Notes: generated from the letters alone by a model not told the origin. A DNA stretch of 64,000 bases from Microscilla marina ATCC 23134 (GCF_000169175.1 NZ_AAWS01000042.1:1-64000), one strand, 5' to 3'. Positions 43,767 to 53,520 are shown, counted from the stretch's first letter. Translations and numbers: made by a program.

Positions 43767-45398
43767 TTAAAAACTACTGGTCACAGATAAAGTCAGTCCG
43801 CTGGAAGCCGGTACCAATCGACATACACCTCCCACACAAATAAGCCCAGCGCGTTGTCTGCCATAACTGAGCGAAAAACGATTGGCTCCTTTGGCATAAG
43901 CCACTCCACCATTGTAGTAATGCAAAGGTATTCCCTTGCCTATTCCATTATAGTTGATCTCGTCAGAGGCAAAAACCAAGAAGTTAGAAAAACCTATTTC
44001 TATCAATCCCATTGCCCAACTGCCAAAGTCCTGGCGGGTATACAAATGCTGTAACTCAAAGCGTACTGAGGTTTTTCTACGGGGTTTGATGAGCACATCG
44101 GCTATTACAGTATGCGATTTTACTACACCACTTCCAATCACTCCCTCTATTTGGTCTTTGTCATATTCAAGGTATACATAACTAAAAGTGGTTTTGAGTT
44201 TTCGGCTCCATTTTTTACTCAATTCTACATTAATGTCCTGAAAATACTTGCGATTACCCAGTTTCCAGAAGTCTGACTCGTACCCAGCATCCCCCGATAT
44301 AGGGCGTTGGTCTAGACTATTGGCAACGGCATAGTTGAGGCTAATAGTAGTACCATACTTGCCCCCCAGTGCCGAACCTCGCTTGAAAGTATAAATCAAA
44401 TCTGCCTGTAGACCCGCTTCGCCAAATACTTGGGTAACATAAGGGTAAAGTGTTAAAAGACGGTAGGTGTGTTGTTTGGTAGTGATGGGTATAAAGTTTA
44501 CCATAAGGCTATTAAGTGGAGCATCACGGCTTGAACGAAAATCCATGTTTTCTACCCGTTTCATTTGTACATTAATGCCTAACCCATTGTGGCTATAACT
44601 GGCATTTAACAACAAAGCCGAGCCGTCATGGTTAATGTAGTCATTGCTAAGCATTGGGGAGGGTTTTTTGTATACATATTCAGCATCTATGTTAAAACCT
44701 CCGTTACCAATGGCAAGCCTTCCAGCGTAAGCATCGCTTTGGGGCGATATATAGCCAAGTGTACCCGTGTAAGGCTCATATACACTTACATAACTTCCAC
44801 CTAGAGTAATAGAGATTTCGCTCAGGGGGAATAAAAACTTATTGAGATAAATTTCAGCATCAGCGGCACGTATAGTTCCTTCTCCTTTATTAAAACCATC
44901 GCGCTGCTTTCCAGTCAGGGCTTTTATTTGTGCCATATCGTCAAAATTGTATTTGAGCAATACTCCATCAATAGAGTTGTCAATACCAGTAGGTCGGTTT
45001 TCTTGTGCCCTTAGGATGGTACCACTACCAAATTGTTCGTAAAAATTACCGGCAGTTACTTCTAGCCCATCTTTTCTATAAGTGATAAATCGGTTGGCAA
45101 TTCCTTGTCCTTTGAACTCTCCTGGGTAGCCCAATAAAGGGGGGAGGTAGGCCTCGTAACGTAGCCCGGCCGAAAAATCACCTTTGCGGTAAAATAAATT
45201 GAGGTAATGATTAGAAGCCATTCGGTCAGCCCCTTCTACCAAGGTAGCGTTAATTGCTGAATCTGCCTGATAATACTGAAAGTCAGATTGTAAGCTTCCT
45301 GAAATTACGCCTTTGTCGGTGGGCTGTTGGGCAAAAGCTACTGAGCCCCATAATAACAGACAAGCAGTACAGGCGTAAAATTTAAGTATGTATTTCAT
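43767..45398 (-). CDS. DUF6029-like outer-membrane barrel protein
   Basis: The protein has 543 residues from the Met at 45398 (MKYILKFYACTACLLLWGSVAFAQQ), a clean signal peptide; the frame to 45509 adds an implausible leader. The mature part has repeated amphipathic strands typical of outer-membrane barrels: ADRMASNHYLNLFYRKGDFSAGLRYEAYLPPLLGYPGEFKGQGIANRFITYRKDGLEVTAGNFYEQFGSGTILRAQENRP. This last stretch fits the DUF6029 family of Bacteroidota. The role is unknown. It is on the same strand as the TlpA-like and Omp28-like genes but separated from them by hairpins. Confidence 0.78.
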   Translation of the reverse strand: MKYILKFYACTACLLLWGSVAFAQQPTDKGVISGSLQSDFQYYQADSAINATLVEGADRMASNHYLNLFYRKGDFSAGLRYEAYLPPLLGYPGEFKGQGIANRFITYRKDGLEVTAGNFYEQFGSGTILRAQENRPTGIDNSIDGVLLKYNFDDMAQIKALTGKQRDGFNKGEGTIRAADAEIYLNKFLFPLSEISITLGGSYVSVYEPYTGTLGYISPQSDAYAGRLAIGNGGFNIDAEYVYKKPSPMLSNDYINHDGSALLLNASYSHNGLGINVQMKRVENMDFRSSRDAPLNSLMVNFIPITTKQHTYRLLTLYPYVTQVFGEAGLQADLIYTFKRGSALGGKYGTTISLNYAVANSLDQRPISGDAGYESDFWKLGNRKYFQDINVELSKKWSRKLKTTFSYVYLEYDKDQIEGVIGSGVVKSHTVIADVLIKPRRKTSVRFELQHLYTRQDFGSWAMGLIEIGFSNFLVFASDEINYNGIGKGIPLHYYNGGVAYAKGANRFSLSYGRQRAGLICVGGVCRLVPASSGLTLSVTSSF

Positions 45399-45541
45399 GA
45401 TAAAAAAATCTTTGAGCGTGGTGAGGAGTTGTATGGTGTGACTTATTTTACTCAAATGTGTGTTTTTCAATAGTCCATAGCGCCTGCAGGGGCAAGCTTT
45501 TAGCGACAAGCTTCAAGTTTGACGCTGCTCTACAAGCAACT

Positions 45542-45588
45542 TACCGATTTTATAATACATTGATTTTTAATGGTTTATAAAATCGGTA
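45542..45588 (-). terminator. Long hairpin downstream of the TlpA-like gene
   Basis: A perfect 14-bp stem (TACCGATTTTATAA / TTATAAAATCGGTA) with a 19-base loop lies between two minus-strand genes. A second, imperfect stem (TTTATTGT with ACAATAAA, near 45597-45649) is closer to the stop at 45666. One or both should end the TlpA-like transcript. Confidence 0.6.
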
Positions 45589-45665
45589 GATGGAGGTTTT
45601 ATTGTCCTATCACTGTGCAATGCGTAGTTCAGCAATAGAACAATAAAACAGTATAATCATAGTTT

Positions 45666-46181
45666 TTACTTCTTGGTGTTGAGTTTTTTTAATACATCAT
45701 AGTACTTCTCTTCATCACCAGGTTTGTATGAGGTGTGTTGCCACACAATTTCACCGTCTTTGTTCAAAATAAAAGTATGAGGCACATTGAGCACATTCAT
45801 TGCACGTTTGAGGTCACCGTTTTCGTCTATATAAGTCTCAAACTCCCAGCGTTTACCTTTTACCAATGACTTAGCTCTGGCCCTGCTACGCGCATCATCT
45901 ACTGAGATGGCAATTAGTTTTACTTTCATGTCTTCTTGCCAATCGGGGTACACATCGTGTATAGCGCTTAGCTCCTGAATGCAAGGTTTACACCAGGTAG
46001 CCCAAAAACTTACAACGGTAAAATGTCCTTTGAGTGCCAGTGCCTGAGTAGATAAACTGTTGCCATCCAAGGTCTTAATGGTGACGTTAGGCAAACCCTT
46101 GGTCGTTTTTTGCGCTTTTGCCGAAAAACTTACAGCCACTACCAAAAGGCAGGTGATGTACAGTGCAGATGATGTTTTCAT
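45666..46181 (-). CDS. TlpA-like thiol-disulfide oxidoreductase
   Basis: This 171-residue exported protein has a signal peptide ending near AKAQ (residue 24). The thioredoxin fold carries the redox pair Cys64-Lys-Pro-Cys67 in VVSFWATWCKPCIQEL, and VPHTFILNKDGEIVWQHTSY contains the cis-Pro after Val. This is the TlpA/ResA group, which reduces or exchanges disulfides in the periplasm. It follows the Omp28-like lipoprotein gene on the same strand, which also carries a CxxC pair, so the two may be partners. Confidence 0.9.
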   Translation of the reverse strand: MKTSSALYITCLLVVAVSFSAKAQKTTKGLPNVTIKTLDGNSLSTQALALKGHFTVVSFWATWCKPCIQELSAIHDVYPDWQEDMKVKLIAISVDDARSRARAKSLVKGKRWEFETYIDENGDLKRAMNVLNVPHTFILNKDGEIVWQHTSYKPGDEEKYYDVLKKLNTKK

Positions 46182-46217
46182 TATTGAGTTTGGTTGTAAA
46201 AAAGAGATGAATATAAG

Positions 46218-46245
46218 AAAGACCAGACTGCTTTGTCTGGTCTTT
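46218..46245 (-). terminator. Hairpin between Omp28-like and TlpA-like genes
   Basis: A perfect 11-bp stem (AAAGACCAGAC / GTCTGGTCTTT) with a 6-base loop lies 15 bases past the Omp28-like stop. The T-tract is short, so it may only partly separate the two genes. Confidence 0.65.
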
Positions 46246-46259
46246 TGACATAAAATGAG

Positions 46260-47258
46260 TTAGTTCCAGGCTTGGGTTTCGCCTACTTTTACTACTTGAG
46301 AGTTGATAACTTCTTTGCTTGTTTTATCAGTCACAAAAGCCACAATACGACAGTTATCTTTGTTGTAGCTGTCGTCTAGTTTTAGCTTAAACATGCGCTT
46401 ATATACCTTATCTGCTTCTTGTCCACAGGTGGGCAATTCAAACCCATTAAGATCTGTCAATATATCCCGTAAAGTGGCATTGTGTTCATAACCTTTGATA
46501 GGGTTACCTTTTTGGTAAAACGGAGAACTGGAATTGTCATTATGATAGTTTGCCTGGTCATAACCATTACCTTGTCCTACTACTTTGTCTTCTATAAGAT
46601 AAACCGTAATGGCGTATTCCCCTTTTTCTTTGATTCCTACATAAGTCAATACCTCTACTTCGTTGCTGCTGTTAACATTGGTTTCTATAGCAATGCCTAG
46701 TTTTGGACTGGTGGTATTATTTATAATTTGACCACTGTTACGGTTAGAGTTACCTGGGTGAGAAACCTTACTACCATTCACAGTCTTGCGGTTAAAAGTA
46801 GCCCCCGGAAAACTGTTGATGTTTCCCAGAATGGTTTCAAGGTGGGCAAACATGCGGGTTTCCATTTTATCGCGGTAGTGTATGCCTACACCAATTACTT
46901 GGTGAGGGTATTTAAGTTCGGCGTCGTGTACGCTCTTGGCTCCCGATGGGCAGTATCCGCACCAAGTGCCTGTAAATTCCTCTATCAAAACTTTTTGTGT
47001 AATGGAGGCTGGTATTGTCTCAGGTACTTTACCATTGGTGGTGTATGTGCATCCACAATCATCAGTGGTAGCGTCTTTGTTATAGTTGGTAGCGAGCGGG
47101 TCGGTACAGTTGGCTACAGTAGGAGTAGGGTTACCATTACCGTTCCCTCCTGAACCTCCATTATTAGGCTGAGGAGTTTCTTCGGTTCCAGCGCATCCTA
47201 CCATAAAGCTTATAGCCAATAAGCAGATGAGCAATTGGGCGTTTTTCAAAATATTCAT
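46260..47258 (-). CDS. Omp28-like lipoprotein with thioredoxin-type CxxC
   Basis: The 332-residue protein starts with a lipoprotein signal, lipobox MVGC with Cys22, then a Gly/Asn-rich linker. A Cys-rich segment, CTDPLATNYNKDATTDDCGC (51-70), is a short motif seen in many Cytophagales surface proteins. The main domain has VLIEEFTGTWCGYCPSGAKSVHDAELKYPHQVIGVGIHY with Cys100 and Cys103, matching the Omp28-related, thioredoxin-like family. It is predicted to sit on the outer membrane, and redox activity is plausible. Confidence 0.82.
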   Translation of the reverse strand: MNILKNAQLLICLLAISFMVGCAGTEETPQPNNGGSGGNGNGNPTPTVANCTDPLATNYNKDATTDDCGCTYTTNGKVPETIPASITQKVLIEEFTGTWCGYCPSGAKSVHDAELKYPHQVIGVGIHYRDKMETRMFAHLETILGNINSFPGATFNRKTVNGSKVSHPGNSNRNSGQIINNTTSPKLGIAIETNVNSSNEVEVLTYVGIKEKGEYAITVYLIEDKVVGQGNGYDQANYHNDNSSSPFYQKGNPIKGYEHNATLRDILTDLNGFELPTCGQEADKVYKRMFKLKLDDSYNKDNCRIVAFVTDKTSKEVINSQVVKVGETQAWN

Positions 47259-47875
47259 ATTTGTGGTTAAGTATAGTAAAAAGTATATGATAAACTATAT
47301 CCAAATTATAAAGTGTAAACCATTCATAATTTGAAAAAATATTTTGCTTATTTAAAGGTGTAGTATTGTAATATTCTTAAAGTTTACTTTTCCAAGCTTA
47401 TGTTTTTTAATGCCCGAAATTAGTAAAATACGCCGCAAAATATTTTCCATTCCACTTGACCTTCATGTAACTTACCAATGTGTAATAGTAAAAAATACTA
47501 TCAATCATTAGGGTATTCACTCAAATATCACAGTTATAAACTCCGTGTTTCTTGCCATATCAAAATAACTGTGTGGGTATGCTTGAGGGTGAGTAAATAA
47601 GTAGGGTTACAGGTTTAAAAAGCAGTTTAAGGTAATATGGTACTATGTTTTGTTAATAAAATACAGGTATGTACCAAAAGAGAGACAGGGGCACACTCAA
47701 CAATAAGTATAAAAAATAAGAAAGAAATGCGCTTGTTTTTTGGGCTAGTGTGATAAATTATGCTTTATAGTAGTGTTTTTTTAGGGTTTTTACGGTTTAT
47801 GAGTGTTTTTGGGAAAGCATTTGATAATTGTAAAGTACAAAACGGATGCTTTAAGCATCCGTTTTGTACTTTTTT
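47259..47875. other. Long intergenic region with 15-bp hairpin
   Basis: About 600 AT-rich bases upstream of the Omp28-like gene hold no credible reading frame. At the right edge (47835-47869) a perfect 15-bp stem, beginning GTACAAAACGG, closes a TTTAA loop with a T-run on the plus-strand side; it lies just after the stop of the WG-repeat gene and probably ends its transcript. Confidence 0.6.
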
Positions 47876-48973
47876 TTATTTTAAAGGATTTTTTAATATG
47901 CCCCATTTACCCTCTTGTTTAGCCACTGCATAGCCCCCTCTAAACTCGCTGGCGCTGTCAAATTTGCACATAAAAACCAGTTTCCCCTTTTTATCTACAA
48001 ACCCCCTTTTGCCGTTGATTTTTACTTTAGCAAGCCCCTCGTGAAACTTGTAGGCAAAGTCGTATTGATGAGGAATGACTACATTGCCTTTTTTGTCAAT
48101 TGCCCCCCATTTATCATTTAGTTTCACGAAACATAAGTCCTCTTGAAAACTCCACATAGATTGATACTTTGGAGGAATCACTTCTTTTCCATTTTTATCT
48201 ATGAACCCATTTTTGCGTCCAACCCTTATTGTACCTAACCCTTCTTTAAACCACCCTGTTTTATCGTATTTGAACTTGGTAATGGCCTTACCTTTGGCGT
48301 CGATGTATGAGTGTTTTTTGCCTTGTTGTAAACCACACATGCCCTCTTGAAAATACCAGGCATAATCGTAGCTAAACGCGGTTACCTCACGGCCATTTTT
48401 ATTGATAAATCCCCACTTGCCCTTCTTTTTTACGGCTGCCCAATTGCCCGTGTGAAAGTCCATCACTTGCTCATAGGCAGGAGAGATTACCTCTTTGCCT
48501 TTCTTGTCGATAAATCCCCACTTGCCACGTTTTTTTACTGCGGCTAATCCTCCATAAAAATAGGCGATATCTGCATACCTAAATGGTATTACAGTTCTAC
48601 CCTTGACGTTGATATACCCCCACAATCCTTTGCGTACTTTGGCAATGCCTTTTCTAAAAAAGAAAGCATCGTCAAACTGAGGCTTTATCACCATTTTACC
48701 TGATTTGTTTATATAGCCATACTTACCATTCATTTTTACCGCTGCTTTGCCTTCCATAAAATCAGCTGCATTGTCATATTTTGTCGGAACTATCTCTTGA
48801 CCTTCCGTATTAATAAACCCCCACTTGCCTTCTGTAGATTTTACCCTTGCCATTCCATCACTAAAACCCCCTACAGTTTTATAATTTAAAGTAGGCTTTA
48901 CATGCCACTTTTGCCCCATTACAGGAGCTATGCTGACTACTATCAGTATCGCTATGAGTAGTTTTCGAATCAT
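47876..48973 (-). CDS. Secreted WG-repeat protein
   Basis: The 365-residue protein has a signal peptide ending near VMGQ (residue 21). The rest is about a dozen WG repeats of about 24 residues each, with the pattern GKWGFINxxGxxVIxxKYDxAxxFxEGxAxVKxx. Examples are EGKWGFINTEGQEIVPTKYDNAADFMEGKAAVKMN and RGKWGFIDKKGKEVISPAYEQVMDFHTGNWAAVKKK. The repeats form a beta-propeller-like or solenoid surface. The function is unknown; in this phylum many are exported. Confidence 0.92.
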   Translation of the reverse strand: MIRKLLIAILIVVSIAPVMGQKWHVKPTLNYKTVGGFSDGMARVKSTEGKWGFINTEGQEIVPTKYDNAADFMEGKAAVKMNGKYGYINKSGKMVIKPQFDDAFFFRKGIAKVRKGLWGYINVKGRTVIPFRYADIAYFYGGLAAVKKRGKWGFIDKKGKEVISPAYEQVMDFHTGNWAAVKKKGKWGFINKNGREVTAFSYDYAWYFQEGMCGLQQGKKHSYIDAKGKAITKFKYDKTGWFKEGLGTIRVGRKNGFIDKNGKEVIPPKYQSMWSFQEDLCFVKLNDKWGAIDKKGNVVIPHQYDFAYKFHEGLAKVKINGKRGFVDKKGKLVFMCKFDSASEFRGGYAVAKQEGKWGILKNPLK

Positions 48974-49583
48974 AATTTTTTTGATTTTGGTAAATGTTTA
49001 TTTTTTATCACGCTCGCTGGCGTGTTGATATTTGGTTAAAATAATAAAAAATGGGAAAACTCACCACCTTCTCTCAACGCTAAATTTGATATTGGCAACT
49101 TAACAATCTTTCTCCTTCGGGTTAAATAATGTTTGTTGTACTTGATATAATGGAAGTATGAAAGGAATAGCTTTTCTTTGTAGGGGTGAATTTCCTGTGT
49201 AAAGTTTTTTTGTTTTTCTTTACATAGGGAGTTAGTTTCCTGCATGATTTTTTTTGTTTTTTTCGCTATGACAACATTCAAAATTAAAGAATTACTCTGT
49301 TTTACTCAAAAACACTTTTTTTGTCTAGCATACCAAGATTGTGTCTCATAGCTCAATTAGGGTGCACGTTGAAGTGTCTAAAAACTTTTGTTCCACGGTA
49401 TTAAGTGTAACACACATAAAATGGGTGTGGTTTTTAGTGTTTAAATTGTTTGCTCCAACTCTAAAAATAAATCAAACAAAAGGCTTCTATAGCTTGTAAT
49501 GTATATGACTTGCAAAAAGTTATCAAACCAAATTGGTAAATTGAACAATTTGATCGTATACTTGTACCTCTTTAGAAGCACGC
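48974..49583. other. Long divergent intergenic region, nothing definite
   Basis: About 610 bases between the WG-repeat gene and the prenyl synthase gene. A minus-strand frame at 49036-49281 is only 81 codons, rich in Lys and Phe, without support. I see no tRNA, repeat or strong hairpin. Confidence 0.4.
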
Positions 49584-50558
49584 ATGACATTATCAATTAA
49601 GGACATACAGGCGCCTATACAAGACGTAATGGCGAATTTTGAAGGGAAATTTCGCTCTTTTATGAAAAGCGATGTTTTTTTGCTCGATAAAATCATGAAC
49701 TACATTGTCAAGCGAAAAGGCAAGCAAATGCGTCCTATGTTTGTGTTTCTGTCGGCAGGTACCGGAGGCGAAATCAACGAAATGGCCTACCGGGGAGCAG
49801 CACTTATTGAACTTTTGCACACTGCTACTTTAGTTCACGACGACGTAGTGGATGACTCTAATTACCGCCGGGGTTTTTTCTCTATCAATGCTTTATGGAA
49901 AAACAAAATTGCCGTATTAGTAGGCGATTATCTCTTGTCACGGGGTTTGTTGTTGTCTATTGACAATGAGGACTTTGAGCAGCTCAAAATTGTATCCAAT
50001 GCAGTACGTGAAATGAGTGAGGGAGAGTTGTTGCAAATAGCCAAAGCCCGCCGTTTAGACATTACCGAAGAAGTTTATTATGACATTATTCGTCAGAAAA
50101 CCGCCTCTTTGATTGCCTCTTGTTGTGCAGTAGGTGCATCAGCTGCAGGGTTAAACAAAGAGCAAATAAGTATGTTTCGGGAGTTTGGCGAAAAGGTAGG
50201 GATGGCTTTTCAGATCAAAGACGATTTGTTTGACTATGGCACTGCTGAAATAGGCAAACCACTTGGCATAGACATCAAAGAGAAGAAAATGACCTTACCA
50301 TTAATTTATGCCTTAAACCACGCCAAACGCTCTGAAAAGCGTCATATTATCAACCTGGTAAAAAACAAAAGCCATAAATCGGCGAAGGTAAAAGAAGTCA
50401 TTGCATTTGTAAAAGACAGTGGAGGCATTGAATATTCAAACGAGGTGATGCGCCGCTATAGCAATGAAGCCATTGCACTTATGAATGACTTTCCCGAATC
50501 TGACTACAAAACATCTTTGATTCAATTGGTACAGTTTACTATAGAACGTAAAAAGTAA
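49584..50558 (+). CDS. Polyprenyl diphosphate synthase
   Basis: This is a 324-residue cytoplasmic trans-prenyltransferase. The first Asp-rich motif is HDDVVDDS (DDVVD at 86-90), the second is KDDLFDYG, and LIELLHTATLVHDDVVD, GKQMRPMFVFLSAG and KEKKMTLPLIYAL match the family. It makes a long isoprenoid diphosphate, probably the side chain for menaquinone or ubiquinone (octaprenyl type). It is a single gene, convergent with the TPR/LRR genes. Confidence 0.92.
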   Translation: MTLSIKDIQAPIQDVMANFEGKFRSFMKSDVFLLDKIMNYIVKRKGKQMRPMFVFLSAGTGGEINEMAYRGAALIELLHTATLVHDDVVDDSNYRRGFFSINALWKNKIAVLVGDYLLSRGLLLSIDNEDFEQLKIVSNAVREMSEGELLQIAKARRLDITEEVYYDIIRQKTASLIASCCAVGASAAGLNKEQISMFREFGEKVGMAFQIKDDLFDYGTAEIGKPLGIDIKEKKMTLPLIYALNHAKRSEKRHIINLVKNKSHKSAKVKEVIAFVKDSGGIEYSNEVMRRYSNEAIALMNDFPESDYKTSLIQLVQFTIERKK

Positions 50559-50564
50559 AGTTGA

Positions 50565-51848
50565 TCAAGCTTCTTTTATTATCTTCAAAAAGTCCTCATC
50601 TGCCCAGTACTCTTTAAAGTCTAAATCTTCACTGGCTTCTATCCTAAACCTTTCTCTCAACTGAATTGCCCGCTCTAAGTGCTGAAACATGGCTGTTGGG
50701 TTGCCTTGTTTAGCATAAGTACAAGCCTTGTTGTACCACAATACTCCATCGTATTGGTCGTGTGCCAAGCCTTGATCATAAGCTTTGAGGGCATTGTTGT
50801 AGTCATTCATAAAAAACAACGCCAAGCCTTGGCTAAAATAATAGACCCTGTCGCGACTACCCACAGGAATTTGTTTGAGAATATCCATTGCTTCTTGGGC
50901 AGTCTTAGTCAATTCTTCGTGCCAACCCAGGTTTTGTAGTGCCAATGCCTTGTTTACCCGCGACAAAGCCCGGTCGTTATCATACTCGGCATACTTCAGG
51001 TATTGGTCGTAACACTCTAGTGCTGCTTCTGGTTGTTTACTCTCCTGAAGTACTCGTCCTTTGTCGTTCCAGGCAGTAGCATATGTAGCGTCTAGTTGTA
51101 GCACTTTGTCAAGTACCTGTAGTGAGTTTTCATAATTAATGCCCTGATTGATGTCGTCTATTACCTCCATATAATATTGAGTCGCAAATATTTTAGGAAA
51201 AAAAGTTTCCAGTTTCTGAAGTGCTTTATCAGTGAGTGGGGTATTTTTATAACTCAGTGATTGTAGTTGGGTGAGTTGGGCTAGTTCGTCGGGAATGTCA
51301 GTGAAATTGTTTCCCTCAAGATATAGAAACTTTATTTGCTTAAAAAGCCCTATTTCTTTGGGCAACGTATCGAGGTTTAGGTAATCCAGGTCAAGCATGT
51401 CTTGATCTATCAGTTGAGCAATGATTTTTTGAGGAGACGCGGTTTTATTTTCGAGGCAATATTTGGCACCTTTATGAGCATATAGCAAAGCCATATTTGC
51501 CAATATTTTGTGGTCAAACTCAGGGTGTGCACCCAATTTGGTCAAAAACTCCGTCATCTTGTTCTCATTGTAATACTCTCCGTATACATTCCATTTGTAC
51601 TTAGTAAATTCGTACAAATCAGCCGAAGCCATATTTTTATAGTATAGTTTAGCTCGACGTTTGAGGGCGTCATCGTCGGTATAAAAAATAGATAAGGCAT
51701 AAAGGTGGGTGACTAATTCTGTGACCATTCCTCCTCCTTTTATTAGCTGAAAAGCCAACTCAATATTATGTTTTTCGCCACTTTCGAGCAGCTTTTTTAT
51801 TTGTTCAATGGCTTCCTGATTTTTTTCAAGGTAGTTCTGATGGGTCAT
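50565..51848 (-). CDS. TPR and LRR protein, tandem paralogue A
   Basis: The 427-residue protein starts at the Met at 51848 (MTHQNYLEKNQEAIEQIKKLLESGEKHNIELAFQLIKGGGMVTELVTHLYAL). The N-terminal helices are followed by a short leucine-rich repeat block (about 150-215: LDTLPKEIGLFKQIKFLYLEGNNFTDIPDELAQLTQLQSLSY) and then TPRs (about 235-400: VLQLDATYATAWNDKGRVLQESKQPEAALECYDQYLKYAEYDN). It is cytoplasmic, with no signal peptide, and probably binds other proteins. It is a duplicate of the gene at 51957 in the same order of domains. Confidence 0.8.
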   Translation of the reverse strand: MTHQNYLEKNQEAIEQIKKLLESGEKHNIELAFQLIKGGGMVTELVTHLYALSIFYTDDDALKRRAKLYYKNMASADLYEFTKYKWNVYGEYYNENKMTEFLTKLGAHPEFDHKILANMALLYAHKGAKYCLENKTASPQKIIAQLIDQDMLDLDYLNLDTLPKEIGLFKQIKFLYLEGNNFTDIPDELAQLTQLQSLSYKNTPLTDKALQKLETFFPKIFATQYYMEVIDDINQGINYENSLQVLDKVLQLDATYATAWNDKGRVLQESKQPEAALECYDQYLKYAEYDNDRALSRVNKALALQNLGWHEELTKTAQEAMDILKQIPVGSRDRVYYFSQGLALFFMNDYNNALKAYDQGLAHDQYDGVLWYNKACTYAKQGNPTAMFQHLERAIQLRERFRIEASEDLDFKEYWADEDFLKIIKEA

Positions 51849-51956
51849 GAGGGTATATTCTGATGATTTTATGCAGACATTGTTATCTGTAAAAGTGTGT
51901 CGATTTAAAATTAACAATCATTTATTATTATGTATACGTTCAAACCCGCTATTTTT

Positions 51957-53120
51957 TTATTCCCCTACTAATTTCTTAAAATCAGGGTCTTGGCGAAAGT
52001 TAGAAAAATCAAAGTCCTGGCGAGCCTCTATTTTAAAAGTACTCCTTAAGCAAATCGCCTTGGTGAGGCACGACAACATGTTAGTTTTGTGTTGTTCCAG
52101 TGCATAAACACACGCCCTATTATACCAAGCACTGTCATAGTTGGGGGCTATTTGCAACGCTTGATTGTATGCTTGGTGCGCCTTGGCATACTTGCCCAAT
52201 CTTATATAAGCAATGCCCAAGTCGTTATATATGACCTCTTTTTTATATTTGCCTGACAACGACTCTACTTCATACAAGGCAAGTGCTTGTTCAAGTATCT
52301 CTATAGATGTTTGATACTGCTTCATTTTTCTAAGCACTCCAGCTTTTTGGGTGAGATAATAAGCGTTGTGAGGCACCAGTATAGTAGCTTTAGTAATGTA
52401 TTGCAAAGCCTCTTCGTAGTCGTTCCATAAGTGATTGCTTGTATAGATTACCTTAGAGCCCTTCTGACAATAATGTTCTGCCATTACTTGAGGAAAAAAC
52501 GCCTCTAATTGTTTGATGGCTTCTTTGCCCAAGGGAGTATCCTCAAAGTAAATGTTTTTCAATTGGGTAAGGTTTTGTAGTTCGTCGGGAAGTTGACTAA
52601 ATCTATTCCCTTCAATATTTAAGTGTTGTATTTCAGGAAACAAACCTATCTCAGGGGGTAAAGCTGAAAGGTTCATGTGGTACAAGTCTAAGAAACCACC
52701 CCCCTTCATCCGCTGAGACAGTACCTGTTGGGCGGGCAGTAGTTTGTTTTCCAGACAATAAGCCGCCAGTTTACCAGTTTGTTCAAACATCAATGTTACC
52801 AGTAGTGGAGCATCAATGTCTGGATGGTCTTCAGCAATGGCAAGTATTCGGTTTATAGTATCATCATTATATACCAACCCTCCATAATACCTAAAAGCCA
52901 ATGGTAGTTTATGCAGTGCAGTGGTGGCATCTTTGATGGTAGCATCATCGTGGTAAATCAACAAAACAGCGCAAAGGTGAGTCACTAGTGCAGGCACCAT
53001 TCCACCTCCTTTAATCAGGCTCAAGGCAAGCTCTACATTTTCTTTTTGTCCGCTTTCTATCAATTGCTTGATTTGTGTGACTGCGTTCTGGTCATTTTTT
53101 AGATAGTCTTGCGGGTTCAT
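51957..53120 (-). CDS. TPR and LRR protein, tandem paralogue B
   Basis: The 387-residue protein starts at the Met at 53120 (MNPQDYLKNDQNAVTQIKQLIESGQKENVELALSLIKGGGMVPALVTHL). It has the same order as paralogue A: LKNDQNAVTQIKQLIESG and ELALSLIKGGGMV at the start, an LRR block (LSALPPEIGLFPEIQHLNIEGNRFSQLPDELQNLTQLKNIYFEDTPLGKEAIKQLEAFFPQ), and TPRs ending LKKLVGE. The IKGGGMV motif is nearly identical in both. It probably serves as a protein-binding module. The gap to paralogue A is about 110 bases. Confidence 0.8.
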   Translation of the reverse strand: MNPQDYLKNDQNAVTQIKQLIESGQKENVELALSLIKGGGMVPALVTHLCAVLLIYHDDATIKDATTALHKLPLAFRYYGGLVYNDDTINRILAIAEDHPDIDAPLLVTLMFEQTGKLAAYCLENKLLPAQQVLSQRMKGGGFLDLYHMNLSALPPEIGLFPEIQHLNIEGNRFSQLPDELQNLTQLKNIYFEDTPLGKEAIKQLEAFFPQVMAEHYCQKGSKVIYTSNHLWNDYEEALQYITKATILVPHNAYYLTQKAGVLRKMKQYQTSIEILEQALALYEVESLSGKYKKEVIYNDLGIAYIRLGKYAKAHQAYNQALQIAPNYDSAWYNRACVYALEQHKTNMLSCLTKAICLRSTFKIEARQDFDFSNFRQDPDFKKLVGE

Positions 53121-53287
53121 AGGTGTATGAGTGATTGGGGGTAAAGTTAGTAATGATTTGTGAGGATATGGTAGTTGGGTAGTAAAAATGAGTAGAGAGG
53201 GCAAGCGTGGCAAATTTAGTCAAAGCTAATAGGGGGTAGGATGACCTTCAAATAAAAGATAATCAGAGGCATTATCTGAAAACAAAA

Positions 53288-53313
53288 AAAACACCAGTCT
53301 TCACCGATGTTTT
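53288..53313 (-). terminator. Terminator of the peptide pair
   Basis: On the minus strand AAAACATC pairs with GGTGTTTT (one T-G pair) and is followed by T. It lies just after the stop of the second GG-leader peptide. Confidence 0.65.
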
Positions 53314-53346
53314 TAAACTTTGATGTATGCCTTGAAATAGACAATA

Positions 53347-53520
53347 CTATGCAATTACTACCAACAAAATAATATACTCAGTAGAGGTAGCATTGTTACT
53401 GGCTGGCTTCATTGCCTTGTTATTGGCTGGAGAAGCTTTAGCGTTGCCTCCTACACATTTACTTTGTTGTTGTGGACTGAGGGCAAGTTTTGTAAAACGA
53501 TCTATATTTTTAGTTTTCAT
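53347..53520 (-). CDS. Double-glycine leader peptide (RiPP/bacteriocin-like), copy 2
   Basis: This 57-codon frame, read from ATG 53520 to TAG 53347, encodes a peptide with leader MKTKNIDRFTKLALSPQQQ, then SKCVGG (Gly24-Gly25), then a core of 32 residues rich in Ala, Asn, Lys and Pro that ends ATSTEYIILLVVIA. The LxLSxxQQxxxxGG pattern is that of the N-terminal leaders cut by C39 peptidase exporters in Bacteroidota. The neighbour at 53554 shares the leader and the ATxTEYIIL end. The product may be a secreted peptide or bacteriocin. No modification enzyme or exporter lies near. Confidence 0.6.
   Translation of the reverse strand: MKTKNIDRFTKLALSPQQQSKCVGGNAKASPANNKAMKPASNNATSTEYIILLVVIA

Noticed and set aside
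49036-49281. 81-codon minus-strand reading frame
   Set aside because: It is rich in Lys, Phe and Tyr as expected for AT-rich non-coding DNA, has no family signal, and no start signal.
49345-49400. Possible tRNA (AGCTCAATTAGG looks like a D-arm)
   Set aside because: No matching acceptor stem, anticodon arm or GGTTCGA T-arm is found around it.
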